From Thereva unica (taxonomy: Eukaryota; Arthropoda; Insecta; Diptera; Therevidae), in the NCBI GenBank assembly GCA_949987705.1, contig OX465284.1:108111163-108175162 (forward strand): a DNA stretch of 64,000 nt, given 5' to 3'. The translations under genes were made by a program, and so were the position numbers. Under the pieces are notes generated by a model. The model did no database searches and was not told the DNA's origin. It saw only the letters and a program-made list of their open reading frames with translations. Below are positions 46,433-58,894 of this stretch, piece after piece (positions within the stretch are counted from its first letter, which is position 1; every line of letters begins with the position of its first letter).

Positions 46433-46776
46433 AAAATTGCCCGCCAAGAATTTGAGAGAATTGATATATTTTAATTGCACCCCATCTATGACAAAGAATA
46501 GTGAACACCATCTATGGCAATATTACATTACTCTTCGTTTTACCTATGATTATCAATTTCCATAAAATATACAAAATACATTTCATAAATAATAGAAAAT
46601 CTGTTGTCATAAATCAGTTGTTTACTTCCTTCTAAAGTTTATACATATCTTGCATTGGAATGTACCTTTTTATGAAAGCATGAATAAATAGGTTTATTGC
46701 CACATTCCTACGAGTTAGAGTTGGGAGTAATGGGAAGGCGCTAGGTCGGGGTGCGAAAAGACCAGGGTTCGATTCT
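46433..46776 (+). repeat. Left inner arm of the foldback-like element, with tRNA-like end
   Basis: It is the inverse of 47203-47552 with few changes. The end at 46716-46776 has TGGGAGTAATGG (A-box-like) and GGTTCGATTC (B box), followed by T runs that could terminate RNA polymerase III. Confidence 0.8.
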
Positions 46777-47202
46777 TGATGAATTTTTTAAGTACCTTTT
46801 TTTAGCTTTTTTAGTTATGATGATTTATTTTAGTATAATAAACGAAGCCTGCGTTGATGATAAAATCTCAAAGCGGCGACTAATTAAAACCTTTGGGACA
46901 TATTCAATTGTGAGCTATAACTCAATCTATAATAAGCTAAATAAGTCAAATCCGTTTTTAGCTAAAACTTTTATTTCACGTTGCATTGATTTAATTTTGT
47001 CATAATGCTGTATCCTAGTTTGGCCATGGAGATTCATAAGTATTACACTGACCAACGCTATATATAATTAATCTTGCAAAGTTTTTGTTAAAGGCTTATG
47101 TAGGTTATAAGTTGTGAGACTTTGCGTAATCTAAAACTTAACAAAGTATTTAACAAACACTACCAAAACCATCAAACTTAAAAAAAAAAAATAGTACGCG
47201 GC

Positions 47203-47552
47203 CATCACCAGTATCGAACCCGGGTCCTGTCGCACCCCGAGCTAGCACCAACCCATTACTCCAAACTCTAACTCGTAGGAATGTGGCAATAAACCTATTT
47301 ATTCATGCTTTCATAAAAAGGTACATTCCAATGCAAGATATGTATAAACTTTAGAAGGAAGTAAACAACTGATTTATGACAACAGATTTTCTATTATTTA
47401 TGAAATGTATTTTGTATATTTTATGGAAATTGATAATCATAGGTAAAACGAAGAGTAATGTAATATTGCCATAGATGGTGTTTACTATTCTTTGTCATAG
47501 ATGGGGTGCAATTAAAATATATCAATTCTTTCATATTTTTGGCGGGTAATTA
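47203..47552 (-). repeat. Right inner arm of the foldback-like element, with tRNA-like end
   Basis: On the minus strand TTGGAGTAATGGGTT and GGGTTCGATAC (47208-47278) repeat the tRNA-like module of the left arm and are also followed by a T run. Confidence 0.8.
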
Positions 47553-47950
47553 TTGGTGTTGGTCTCATTGCGAAGTGGGGGTACTTGTGTGCGTGCACGT
47601 GCATATATGCTATGGATAAACAGGTGCCTGTGTTTTTCAGTAGATGTTCTACATTTAAAGAAAAGTGAAGTGCGTGCATGATAATATTTTCTTTAAAAAT
47701 AAAAAATAAAGTTAAATTGAAGTGTAAATTAATACAAAAGGCGCGGTAAGCTGAATTTTTAACGATAATGTATGTTTAAGTAAAATAATACACCTAATTC
47801 TGCTGTGCAAAGTGATTTTAGATTTGCCTCCAATCCATAGAAAAATGTTTAGATTCGTTTTACATAATTATATAGTGTTTACATGTGTGATGTGTTTTTT
47901 TTTTTTTTTTTTTTTTTTTCAATTTGACACTTTCGATTTATTGGCCTCGA

Positions 47951-48239
47951 TTCCCAGATCCAGTGGGTAGGAAGTGAGTGCGGATTTGAGACTTTGCGAT
48001 TCTCAAATCTGCAACCGCGAATCTCTCTTTGACATTTCCCGTGCTTTAAAAGTGTGATCCGCAACAAATTTTCTGTGGATTTGAAACCACAAATGCGCCT
48101 AAGATAATCCGACATCAGGTATTTCATTAGCGTGTGAGTCTTCACTCCGAATTTTTGATTGAATTGAATCCGCGACTGCGAATTTGAGAATCGCAAAGTG
48201 TCAAATCCGCACTCACTTCCGCGCCGTCGGATCTGGGAA
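47951..48239. mobile_element. Inverted-repeat element nested in the foldback arm, 289 bp
   Basis: The ends are TTCCCAGATCC and inverse, continuing through GGAAGTGAGTGCGGATTTGA, then ACTTTGCGATTCTCAAAT, for about 80 bases with few mismatches. It is long-hairpin-forming and has no coding capacity. Confidence 0.8.
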
Positions 48240-48396
48240 ACTCAATTACAATAAGTTTTTTTTGTAAATTCGTTCGAAAATATGCAAATACATTACTGCA
48301 AAAACCATTTAGTTACTGCTTAGATTTTTTCGATGGCGGAAAGAACACCATGAAAAAGCGTAATTAGTGGCTAGTCTCTAGGCACAACATCCCACT

Positions 48397-49070
48397 AGTT
48401 GTATTTTGTAAAAAAAAAATTAAATTTGTTCAAAAATTCAGAATTGCAAACATAAAACTGAAGAATTGGAGATATTATTGTCAAAAAAGAAACTTAATAA
48501 TATTAAAATGAAAAGAGCACTAATTTTGAAACTGAAATTGTGAAATCCAAATATTAAATAAAATTGAATTTTTTTAATAATTAAAGGCCAATATCTAACT
48601 ACACAATAAAGACATGACTGAACGGAAAATAATTATTAGATAAAAAAAAAATTTTTAATATAGCACGTTTTTATAACGAGCTAAAAAGAATAAAATAATT
48701 TCTCCAAGCCCCATACAGATTTAGAACCTCAAACATATTCCTAACCCCATACAGATAGTCCTGAAAATTTGTGATTGTGATTTTGTAATAGCTTTGAAAA
48801 TATTTGTAAGATTTTAAACGAAAAAACGTGGGGAGCATACATGATTGATGCGAATGACTTCTCAACCCAGTACTAGAGTGTACTACTAGGAGTACTACAC
48901 TCCTACTATTGTCTATAGCATGACCCCCGCGTTTTTTCGTTTAAAATAACATCTATAAATTATATTTCATTATCTGAAACTTTTATCTTTAATTTTACTT
49001 TAAATAATTTACCGTATTAATTTCCATTATGTAACTGGTGTGCATATTAAATTTTGAATTATGTCACATA
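48397..49070. other. Unassigned AT-rich noncoding DNA
   Basis: Only AT-rich sequence is seen. A short local repeat TACTAGAGTGTACTACTAGG lies near 48.87 kb. Confidence 0.4.
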
Positions 49071-49074
49071 GCTT

Positions 49075-50500
49075 ATTTTGTTTTACATGGCATGTCCTTT
49101 CATTTGATTCCCATTTCGAGGTTTTTGTAAAGTTAGGCAATCCACCAGTTCTGTTAGCCGCCAAGTTAAATTTATAATGACGCCATAGAGCTTATTGTAT
49201 TCTAATTATCACTACCTTTCCTGTAGTACCCACGTCGCGGTTGTTGTGAAGAAAATGTTAATCCGCCCTCTTGAGATGGCCGCCATGGACCAAACGATAT
49301 ATTGAGTATACTATATTACTAATAGTCTCTTCTACTTATCATACGCTTTCATTTGGTACCCATGTCGAAAGAATTCTGAAGAGAATATTAACCCACCCCC
49401 CTGAGGAGGCCGCCGTGGATCTAAAGACATAGCATATTGCATTCGACTTATGATGCCCTTTCACGTAATACCCATGTCGAGGGGGTTGTGAAGAAAATGT
49501 TAATCCGCCCTCTTGAGATGGCCGCCATGGACTAAACGATATATTGAGTATACTATATTGCTTATGGTGTTCTATTTATCATACTCTTTCATTTGATACC
49601 CATGTCGAAGGGGTTGTGAAGAAAATGGTATTCCGCTCTCTTGAGATGGCCGCCATGGACCAAACGATAAATTGAGTACCCTTTATTGCTTATGGTGTTT
49701 TACTTATTACACCATTTTAAGTGAATGCCATGTTTCGGGTGTTTTGAACAAAATGGTAATCCGCCCTGTTGAGATGGTCGCCATGGACCAAACAATATAT
49801 TGAGCATACTATATCATACGCTTTCATTTGATATCCATGTCGAAAGGGTTCTGAAGAGAATGGTAACCGGCATTCCTGAGGAGACCGCCATGAATCTAAA
49901 GACATAGCTCATTGCATTCGACTTATGATGCCCTTTCATTTGATAACCATGTCGAAGGGGTTGTGAAGAAAATGGTAATTGGCCCTCTTGAGATTGGCGA
50001 TGGACCAAACGATAAATTGAGTATACTATATTTCTTATGGTGTTCTACTTATCATACCATTTCATTTGATACCCATGTTTCGGGGGCAGTGAAGAAAATG
50101 GTTATCCGCCCTCTTGAGATGGCCGCCATGGACCAAACGATATATTGAGCATACTATATTGGTTATGGTGTTATACTTGTCATATCCTTTCATTTGATAC
50201 CCATGTCGAAGGGGTTGTGAAGAATATTTCAACCCGCCCTCCTGAGACGGCCTCCATGGATCTAAAGGTATATATCATATTGCATTGTCTTCGGAGCTAA
50301 AGCTGTGTGCAAAATTTCAGAATGATAGGATATCCGGAAGTATTTGAAAAATCGATTGCAAAATTTGTTCCGTGAAGAAAACAGTAAGCCGTCCTCTGGA
50401 GATCTCCGCCATGGATCTAACGGTGTAATGAGTATACCATATTGCATTGTCATCGGAGCTGAAGCTGTGTGCAAAATTTAAAGGTGATCGGGTAACCGGG
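49075..50500. repeat. Tandem array, about 11 units of about 125 bp
   Basis: The anchor GGCCGCCATGGA (with variants) recurs at 49279, 49409, 49520, 49649, 49776, 49883, 49996, 50121, 50249 and near 50402. Spacing is 107-130 bases, and 153 for the last unit. Units also share TTTGATACCCATGTCGAA, TTGTGAAGAAAATGG and CCTCTTGAGATGG. Divergence grows toward both ends. It is satellite-like and noncoding. Confidence 0.9.
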
Positions 50501-51000
50501 GGTATTCAAAAACGAAAATTTCAAAAATAGCAAAAATGTGTTAATATAGTTAAAATTAACCGAAACCTTTGAGATGAACTCAGGAGTACGACAAGGATGT
50601 TTACTTTCGCCGTTACTCTTTCTTATAGTAATAAACTATATCCTTGTCGGCGCTTTATATAGTAAAACAGGTGGATTTCAATAGGAATAGTTTGTTGGTG
50701 TGAAAGGGCGAGCATCTTCTTCCACAGTATTTTCGGTCCGAGCGGGACGTCCCAGCAATGGATACGCTGCTGTCGGTGCCGCTTCGAAAAATGCGGTCTC
50801 TTGCCCTGTTTCTTCGGTTTCCCGATTCTGGTCAATTCAGCAGATCGAGTACCTGCCTCCTTTCACACCCTGGGTTTGGGACCAGGCGACGGTGAACTTT
50901 CTATATTACGTTACAAGGGAGAAAAAGCAGAATTAAAAAAATAAAATCTAAAGCAGCGTTTTCAACCCTAGTGTGATGAAAACAAATTTGACGCGTTTAT

Positions 51001-51256
51001 TGAGAGCAAAAGCGATTTAAATTTTTGTTCAGCGTAAAAGCGGTATAAGTTTTCATTAAGAGCAAAAGCGGAGTAAAAAGTTAACCCGCTTTTGCTTTCG
51101 GTTTTTTGATACACTGTTTTTGCGCTGAAGTATAGTTATACCATTTTTACTCTAAGAATACGAAGATATTCCTCTTTTGCGCTAAAAAAAAACCCCGAAC
51201 CGTTTTCGCTCTCTTTGTTATTTTAGCCCGCTTTTGCTCTGAGGGTGTCATATATG
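51001..51256 (-). mobile_element. Repeat element built on AGCAAAAGCGG motifs, copy 2
   Basis: This is the inverted relative of 44074-44276. It ends CCCGCTTTTGCTCTGAGG and GTGTCATAT. At least seven AAAAGCGG-type motifs or inverses occur at 51004, 51033, 51061, 51084, 51114, 51200 and 51228, pointing inward from both ends. Confidence 0.7.
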
Positions 51257-51259
51257 CTG

Positions 51260-54200
51260 TGCTGCTGCGTTATTACACTTGATAATGTTAGAGAAAAGTG
51301 GCATATTATTAGGGATATTGTTGTACATACATATTCGCCATAGTGAACCCCAGGTGTTGTTGTTGTATTAAATTTTCTCCTTTCTCGTCGTGTTCAGTCA
51401 TGGCTGACTTGTCAATGCTGAGCGCCTGTTTATAAAAGCTGATGTTTTTGTACACTTCTATCTAAAATTTATTTTATTTAGTTTTTTTGTCGATTTAAAG
51501 TGAATCATTTTTTCTTCTCTTTCTCTCTCTCCCCATATTAAGACCGGTTTAATTATATTTTTTGCTTACCTGTGTAACAAGCTAAATGTAATACATACTT
51601 GTAAATTGGAACTCTTGCGATATTATTACGAATATCGAGCCTCTTCTTTTCAATCTTTCGAACAGTCATAATAGAAATTTTATATATATCCATATACTTA
51701 TGTTCTTTTTCTTCTTCTTCTGGTCGCCCCTCATGCCGCACACTTCACCTCTTCTAATAAGATTCCACTGAACTCTCAACTCAGAACTCTCCACGGTGTT
51801 ATTTTATCATCTACTACTTCTACTCTGCTCTTCCGTTCGTCTCTGACGTCTTGTTTCACTTGTCTTTTCTTCTTGTTGTTGTTATTATTGTCGAATCGAA
51901 CGAGACTCGGTAGGTCGCCTTGTCGGTCGGTCGGTATGCCTCTGTTTTTCCTCGCAAACCACTTATGTCGCTCTGGTTGTGTGTCGTCATCATCATAATA
52001 TTCTTTTGGTGCTGCTGCTGTGCTTGATATATAGAGTACTAGAGAGAGGTGTGTATATATCGACGTGTATAATCGCCGAAGTTAGGAGAAGCTCTTTTTG
52101 CCGCTTTTTATGTGTGCCGATGGCGCGGCGACAGTTGAGTTTTCGAATTCGGTTTAGTCAGTCTCGGCTGCGTCTCGTCAAAAGCGTGTTGTTTGTGGGA
52201 TTTTCTTGGCCTCTTTAAAATTACAGAGAAAAAGAGATTCCGTTTCATTCCGTCATCAGTCGTAATTTATATGTATATATATATGATGTTATATATTTTT
52301 TGTATTATTTTATTGAAAACGGTGTTGCCATTTCTGTTTGTTTAATTATTAATATTTAGGAAAAATCACTTGATTTTTTTTATAGTATAGTTTTTTTTGC
52401 GCGCGTATACATTGTGTTTTTCTTCTCTTCTCGAGGGAGTAAACATGCTCAATCTATACACACATTTTCGTTTGTGTTTTCATTCTGTGTTTGCGTGACT
52501 TACCCTCGTTGAATACTTGTTTTTTTATATTTGATTATAATTCCGTCAATATGAGAAATGAAATAAAAAGCGCGTTTTTAAAAAAAAAGCATAAAAGGAA
52601 AAAATTGAGGTTTTCTGCACACGGATATCCAAAATACGTATATACATACGTTTATCTCTCCTCGGTTTTTTGTGCTGTTGTTGTTGCTTTTTAATCATAT
52701 TAAAAAGCTTTGAATCTTTTGTAGATATCTCAGATTCTCTCTTTTATACACGCTTTTTTGCTATGGTAAATATATACCACTTGCTTTGTTTACCCCCATG
52801 TCATGTTTGTTGTGTTCCCTCTTGAGAATTAATATTAAAAGTTTTCTCACTTTTTCTGCCCTACATAATATGGTCTTCTTTATCACACTCCCTTTATTTA
52901 TTATAAATACTGCGATATACATATTTCTATATATATATGTATATATATATTTTTTTTTTCTTTTATTATTTTATTAACAAAATAAAAAAACAGAAGGTTT
53001 GTGTGTTTTTCTCTCGCATATGTGTGGTGCTTCGGTTAATGCGGTGTGTCCAAAGCCTTCTATATTTACAAGCCATGCACAAAGAAATCTCACACTCACA
53101 ATGAAAGCATCATGGGACTTCAATTTGGCTGTCAAACTGTATGGAGTGTGGTTATGTACTTTTTTCTGTAATAAGTTAATCGTCTTTGAACAAATAAAAG
53201 CAAACATTATGGACATTAATTGTAACATTTATTTAATACATCTTACAAAAATTGTGTTAATAATGTAAATAATAAGTGTAATTGCACTTGGAGTAAAATT
53301 GCGGAAGTTTAAGCATCTAGTTCGTCATTCCTTGTCCACCTTTTGTTTTTCAGTCAGCAAATGCTGCCCTGAAATTTAAATAAATATTTGGGAATGTCTA
53401 GCAAATTATTTATTTCAACTTATCTTCATTTTCCGTTTTCCTTTAAGACGTTGGCTTGGCTAATTTTTGGTCCATTTTCCATCTTTGAGCGTGTAGGGTC
53501 AAAGCGAACTTGTACTTTTGTCTTCTTTTCTTCGGCAACCCCTTCATGTGATACCAGAGAAAAATTTCGGATACTTAAATAACAATGAACGCACAAACGA
53601 AAATTTTGTCATAACGGCAAATTGACATTACGTTCGTTTTATCTTATAAAAACACTATTATTTTTAAGGAAAAATCACGGCATTTTCATTTATAAAAGAC
53701 TCCGCGGCACGAAACACTTGTTTCCCTCGTTATTTTCGGCATTTTGTTCCTCCATGTCCAACATAATACCCGCAAATGAGTCCTATTAGTAACATATACA
53801 TATTTAAATTGATAGTTTATGGCACTTATTTTGGTTTGAAATTTTGCACGTTTTTTATCTTGATAAAATAACTCTGATAACTCTTATTTTTAATAAAATA
53901 TCAATGGATACCACGGCACGAAAACTTCTTTCCCTTTGATTTTAATGGGATTTTGACACTTCACGAATTTTGGTTGGGACTTCATACAACCACAAACACA
54001 CACATGCAGCATGGCTTGTAAATATAGAAGGCTTTGGGTGTGTCGTATATCCGAGCCGCCGTTTTTATGCCCTGTCAAATTGTGTATTTCCACAACAAAA
54101 TTTTTTTTCTTCACATTACCGCCGATGAGAGTTTTTGGCCCGTGGGCAGAGTAGTCATCATCTCATTGGGAAAAGATTGTCCGTTCCTGTTACGTTTTTA

Positions 54201-55930
54201 ATCTTCTCGTGTAAACTTCAGCATACTATATTAAAATGTTTTTACCTCTCTAGGTATTATTTTTTTTCGTCATAATTTTCGTTCTAATTTTTTAAATTAA
54301 TACAAAAAAAACGTGTTTTTACTTACATATATATATACAAGAAAAGAATTTAATTAATTTTATTTAATTTTTAGTGGAAATGAAAGTGTTTTTAGAAAAA
54401 AAAATGATTTAGTACTAAAATAAATAACAAAAGAAATCCAGAAGGACGCGAGTACATTTAATTATAGTGAAGTTAGTGTTGATTATTTTAAGCTGTTTTA
54501 AGAAGAAAAAAAAGTGACATTAATAAATCTACATTACCAGCAACAACAAAGCCAACGAGAATTAATCGTGATAATAGTAATGATGATATCAACTAAAACA
54601 ACTTGAAATTAAAATAAAATAAATTAAAAAAAATCAGATTTATTAGATTGACCTCGGAACAATAAATAAATTTTCTTCTCGTAATCGTGTGTCGTTAAAC
54701 TTAACTTGACTGTTGCCATTTTCTTTTCGCTTAAATTTTTTTTTGTTTCGTCAAATTTTTTTAAGTCTGTGTTTCTATACAAATTGTTCCTCTCGCCGTA
54801 ATGAAACTTTCCAAATCAAAGTAAAATTTATTAATTAATAATAATACTTGCCACATACTCTCTCTCTCTCTCTCTCTCTTCCACAATAATTATTTTATAT
54901 TATTAAATAAATCTTATACATAAAAAAAAATAATATAAAATTGTCAAGAAAAAAATGATTGATAGTAATTGCTTTGACCCTGATTGTGTGTCGTTCGTCG
55001 GTCGGTTGTTTTAATTTGTTGAAAACGACATTTTATCACACTTTTAAGAACAAATTTTTCGTTTTATTATTACTATTGTGTGTTCATCTTTATGCATAAG
55101 TATTAGTATTATGTACAATCTTCAATAGTGTGTTGTTGTGATTCTACCCATATACGAATTAAAAAATAATTAAGAATAGTAAAGCAAAAAGAAAAAATTA
55201 AATTATTGTTTGCGCTATCAGAGTTATTTTAAGCAAAAAAAGCGGTGACTTAATACTAATAAAATATAATTTTTTTTCGTCGTCTTGTGCACGATTTATA
55301 GCGATTTTGGAAATATTCCGGAATAATTTTGTTTGTTTGAATTATTAAACATCATAAAAAAAACTTCCTAACAAAAAATAAAGGATAACAAAAAAAAAAA
55401 AGAAATACACTTTGTTGAAAGTATTAAGGAAATTTTTTGAAATAATTAGTGACAAATAATAGTTCACCTGGGATTTTTTATGCAGAAAATGTAGCTACTC
55501 GGATAATAATGAGCGCATGCTACTTATATGTAAGTGTTTTGTTCTTATATCTTATCACCCTTTTTTGTTTTTTTTTTAGTTTTGTTTAGCAAGAATTTAA
55601 CTTCCATATTTGTGAAGAGTGTACCAACTTCCAGGAATTGAAATGACATAAAAATAAAATGTCATCCGGATATGCGTTGTTAGTGTCGAGTAAATAAAAG
55701 TGCAGAAAACTATAGATAAATATGCGAAATACAAAATACAGGGTGCTGCAGATCATGTGAAGTGGAAAGATAACGTTTGTGCGAAAGAGGGCAACTGTGT
55801 GTGTGCTGATGTGATGGATGCCTTTTTTACTATTGGTTACCATTTTAGAAAGGTCTACCTTTGTGAACTTTCCTGGTGGGTATGTCATCTGAATCACCTA
55901 CCTTTGTTAGCTCCATGTTGATAATTTTCT
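51260..55930. other. Unassigned AT-rich noncoding DNA
   Basis: It contains a (CT)11 microsatellite at 54858-54879, many poly-A/T tracts and CGGTCGGTCGGT at 51.92 kb. A weak AG|GTATT junction after TTTTTACCTCTCT at 54253/54254 resembles a poor ratchet point. No gene is supportable. Confidence 0.4.
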
Positions 55931-55934
55931 AATA

Positions 55935-56830
55935 TTGTTGAAAAAAAGTCCTGATAAGCTCATAGAAAAAGCGGAAAGTGACGTAAAAACAGACAGTAGT
56001 AAGATTCTGCACCAATTTACAAAACAGGTCTCGCGACATCACTCGACTAAAAAGAATACTGTAAAAAATGCGGAAGAAAGGCTGCCGTACATTCCCGAGA
56101 ATTATTCTCAAAGATGGAGAGATCATTTCTTCGCCCACTCTGAACGGTTCACTTGCACAGGGGCTTGAAGAAAACAGCAACAATAAAAACCAGCCAATGC
56201 GCCTGGATGAACAAAAATAGCCGCGCGCTCTATGAAAAACATGAAAAGGTATTGCCCATGGAGATGAAGAGCAATCTCACTCCCAACCTATACAAGCTAT
56301 TGCAAATTGCTCCTGCTGGATACGACAAGAGTATCTCTACTATGTGTCGCATATGGAGATCAACACAGATCTCAACTAACACCAAATTTCGGCTGTTCAT
56401 TTCCAACGTTAAGGCAGTACTTTCGTACGGTTGCGAAACATGAAAAGTCACCCAATTCATCACAGGGCGCCTACAAGTCTTCATCAACAGATGCCTACGT
56501 CGTATCCTAAAAATCCGCTGGCAAGATAGAATTTCAAACAAAGAACTATGGCACTGTGCCGGTCAAGAAAGGATAGACGATGGCCACACCTTGCAACGCA
56601 ACAACGAAAATCTAGCCAAACAGGCCCTTGACTGGAATCCGCAAGGATCCCGTCGAGTCGGAAGACCTAGAACAACGTGGAAGAGAACCCTACTAGCAGA
56701 AGCCGCAACAACTGGGAGATTCTGGTCGGAGCTAAGAGCTGTCGTGCAAAACAGTCCGTTGGAGGGCAACTGTTTCCGCCCTATGTCCCATGAGGGATTA
56801 AGAGAGCGTAAAGAAGAAGAAGACTATGGC
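55935..56830 (+). pseudogene. LINE ORF2 relic with 3' end, copy 3
   Basis: The first frame gives FTKQVSRHHSTKKNTVKNAE, then YSQRWRDHF. This resembles the linker between endonuclease and reverse transcriptase in LINE ORF2. The RT core is missing. From 56330 the later part follows: IWRSTQISTNTKFRLFISNV, LSYGCET, an in-frame stop where Trp is expected, VFINRCLRRILKIRW, GQERIDD, NLAKQALDWNPQGSRRVGRP, RTTWKRTLLAEAA, WSELRAVVQN. The 3' end TTTCCGCCCTATGTCCCATG is shared with the copies at 7.1, 42.1 and 57.6 kb. The W-x-G-H-T segment is shortened here too. The element is dead; its clade is not assigned. Confidence 0.8.
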
Positions 56831-57080
56831 CCCTGTGCTCAATGTCGAGTCGTGATTTGTGTGAGTTGAAGAAAGTGACGTTTTAATCGAATTACGATTT
56901 TCAGCATAGTGGCCTAGAGTGGAAGTGCTAAGTGCGAGTTTAGCCCCCTATGCTGAAAGTGGCAATTCGTCTGAAACGCCACTTTCTTCAACTCAAAAAA
57001 CTTGTCACAAATCACGATTCGACATTCAGCACGGGGGTTATGTGTCGCATAAAAACTTGGCTTAGGAACATAAAGACCTA

Positions 57081-57529
57081 GATTTTTTTTTATGTAAAAG
57101 ACTAGAGGCTCAGGAAAGGCCCTTTATACTGTCGACAATCTATTGTTTTCGTATAGATTGCAATGTCCAAGGGAGAAGGGAAGGAAGAAACTGCCTTAAC
57201 CAAGTCGTGATATATTTTTTTAATCCACCTACTCTCAACCATTACTATCGGGGCATCGAGTACGTCGAGACAACTCGTTGGAATATTATGCCTCCTAAAA
57301 CGAGCTGAATCTCATCAACCAACCGATGTCATGCGCTTTGGTGGACCGGGGAAGGGCTAGAGAAGGCTATGACAGGAGAAATCAGGAATGTAAAGAGGGA
57401 AGATGAAAGAAGGAAAGTTATGTAGGTGGGAAAGTGGAAAAGCCGAAGGACCGTGGGGCTGGGCGGGATTCGAACCTGGGACCTCTGGGATAGCAGTCAG
57501 GCGCCTTACCTCTAGACTACCGAGGCCCC
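57081..57529 (-). mobile_element. tRNA-derived SINE, family 1, copy B
   Basis: On the minus strand it starts GGCCTCGGTAGTCTAGAGGT, has the perfect B box GGTTCGAATCC, and runs through GGTTGGTTGATGAGATTCA and GATGCCCCGATAGTAATGG to CCTGAGCCTCTAGTCTTTTA and an A-run. Its order equals copy A at 41.5 kb. Confidence 0.85.
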
Positions 57530-57549
57530 CCTACGTCATATCTTAATCC

Positions 57550-57624
57550 CCTGGAGCAAAGTCCTCTGGAGGCAGTTGTTTTTGCCCTATGTCCCACAAG
57601 AGATCAAATAACCTTAAGAAGAAT
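57550..57624 (+). mobile_element. LINE 3' end fragment, copy 4
   Basis: GGCAGTTGTTTTTGCCCTAT and GTCCCACAAGAGATCAAATA match the 3' ends of the other LINE copies with more changes. It lies 21 bases beyond SINE copy B. Confidence 0.65.
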
Positions 57625-57629
57625 ATTAT

Positions 57630-58890
57630 TTACGAGGAGCCACCGCGCAAATATTTTTCATCACACTCTCACCGACTACTGGTGTTAATTTGGCAATTTC
57701 CTCTCGAATGCTATCTTTACGGAGCAGACTTTGTTTTATCTCTCAATGTATGCAAATTTTCAAAATTATTCATTACATGCTGAATGGGTTGACTTGGCAC
57801 ATGATTAAAACCAAAAAAATCGCGCAATTTTCTTCGCATATTCACAAATGAACGATTTATTATTTAAATAAAATGCTTTCAACACGACCCATAATATGTT
57901 AATTGTTATCGACTACTATCTACATCTGTCAAATATGACCTGACAAATAACAGCCAAATACAAAATGGCGCCCAAACAAAAACTGGTTGAAACAAAAAAC
58001 TCGCCTTGTTGTAGGAATTTGTTACCACAAGGTTTCTTTTTCTTTACAAAATTAAGTAATTTCGTTTGTTTCGTATACCACTACATTTAATTAAAGAAAT
58101 TTTTTTAATAATTTATTATTATTTTGTCATTATGCGGATTATTTTTTTTTCATTCACTCTATTTATTGAGATGACCTTGTACACAGATTTGTTGACATAA
58201 GCAAGCTGACGTTATTATTATTATAATTAAGTCTTCAAAAAACTAACTAAATTTCTACCTAGACTTTTGCTATTATTATTGATTCCTCACATTTCTTGTT
58301 TCTTTTTTGTTCAACATTTTCCACCTTCTTACTCACTTTGTTGCACACACTGTGTTTGTGCTTTTCTCTGTTGGTTTTCTTCTAAATTTGGTAATTGAGA
58401 ATTAAGAAATCAATACTTGACATCATTCCTCACCCCATGTTCTGCCCACCTCGCTCTCGCTCATCCCCCCTTTATCCCTTCAACTGCCATATCTCTACAC
58501 CATGAAAAACCCATCCAGCCTTTTCTTGTTTACTTTGAAATGGCAACGTTTTTTTTCTGTTTCTTCATTTACTTTCATTATATTCGTGTTTTATACTTTT
58601 TTGTTGTTTTGAAACACCCACACTCTCATTTTTTTATCATATTACCACAATTTTGCCCCTCGTTTATGCCCTTTTGCTCTGTTATTTAAGCTTTCAGGTT
58701 AATTTAGTTTAATATTATATGAAGACGTGAATATGTATGTGATAAAACGACAGTGACGACGGAATTTATTTTAATTTTTCATTTTGTTATGTTACTAAGT
58801 ATGTAATTATAATACTTAAAATATAAAGTAAGGTGACGCCTTTCTGAGTAGAAATAAGTCTCGCCCATTCTTAACCTGAAACAAGCATAT
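57630..58890. other. Unassigned AT-rich noncoding DNA
   Basis: No gene or repeat recognised. An imperfect TGTCAAATATGACC/TGACAAAT motif cluster lies at 57.93 kb. Confidence 0.4.
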
Positions 58891-58894
58891 TCTA

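Larger units (their letters stand above)
46258..48396. mobile_element. Foldback-like element with long inverted arms, about 2.1 kb
   Basis: The outer ends AGTGGGATGTTGTGCCTAGA and inverse match for about 55 bases (46258-46313 and 48341-48396). A second inverted pair of about 345 bases (46433-46776 and 47203-47552) lies inside. Each inner arm end is a tRNA-like module facing the centre. The central 426 bases are unique and AT-rich. The right arm contains a replaced or inserted segment (47553-48340) that includes another MITE. No transposase frame is present. Either it is one foldback transposon or two copies of one element joined head to head. Confidence 0.8.

Noticed and set aside
49075..50500. 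CRISPR-like array
   Set aside because: Units are head-to-tail with no unique spacers, diverged throughout, and the genome is eukaryotic.
51565..51590. Minus-strand AG|GTAAG junction (CTTACCTG on the plus strand)
   Set aside because: The minus-strand sequence before the AG is not pyrimidine-rich, so it is probably chance.
54240..54260. CTCTCTAG|GTATT as a third ratchet point
   Set aside because: The pyrimidine tract is short and GTATT is a poor donor; too weak to claim.
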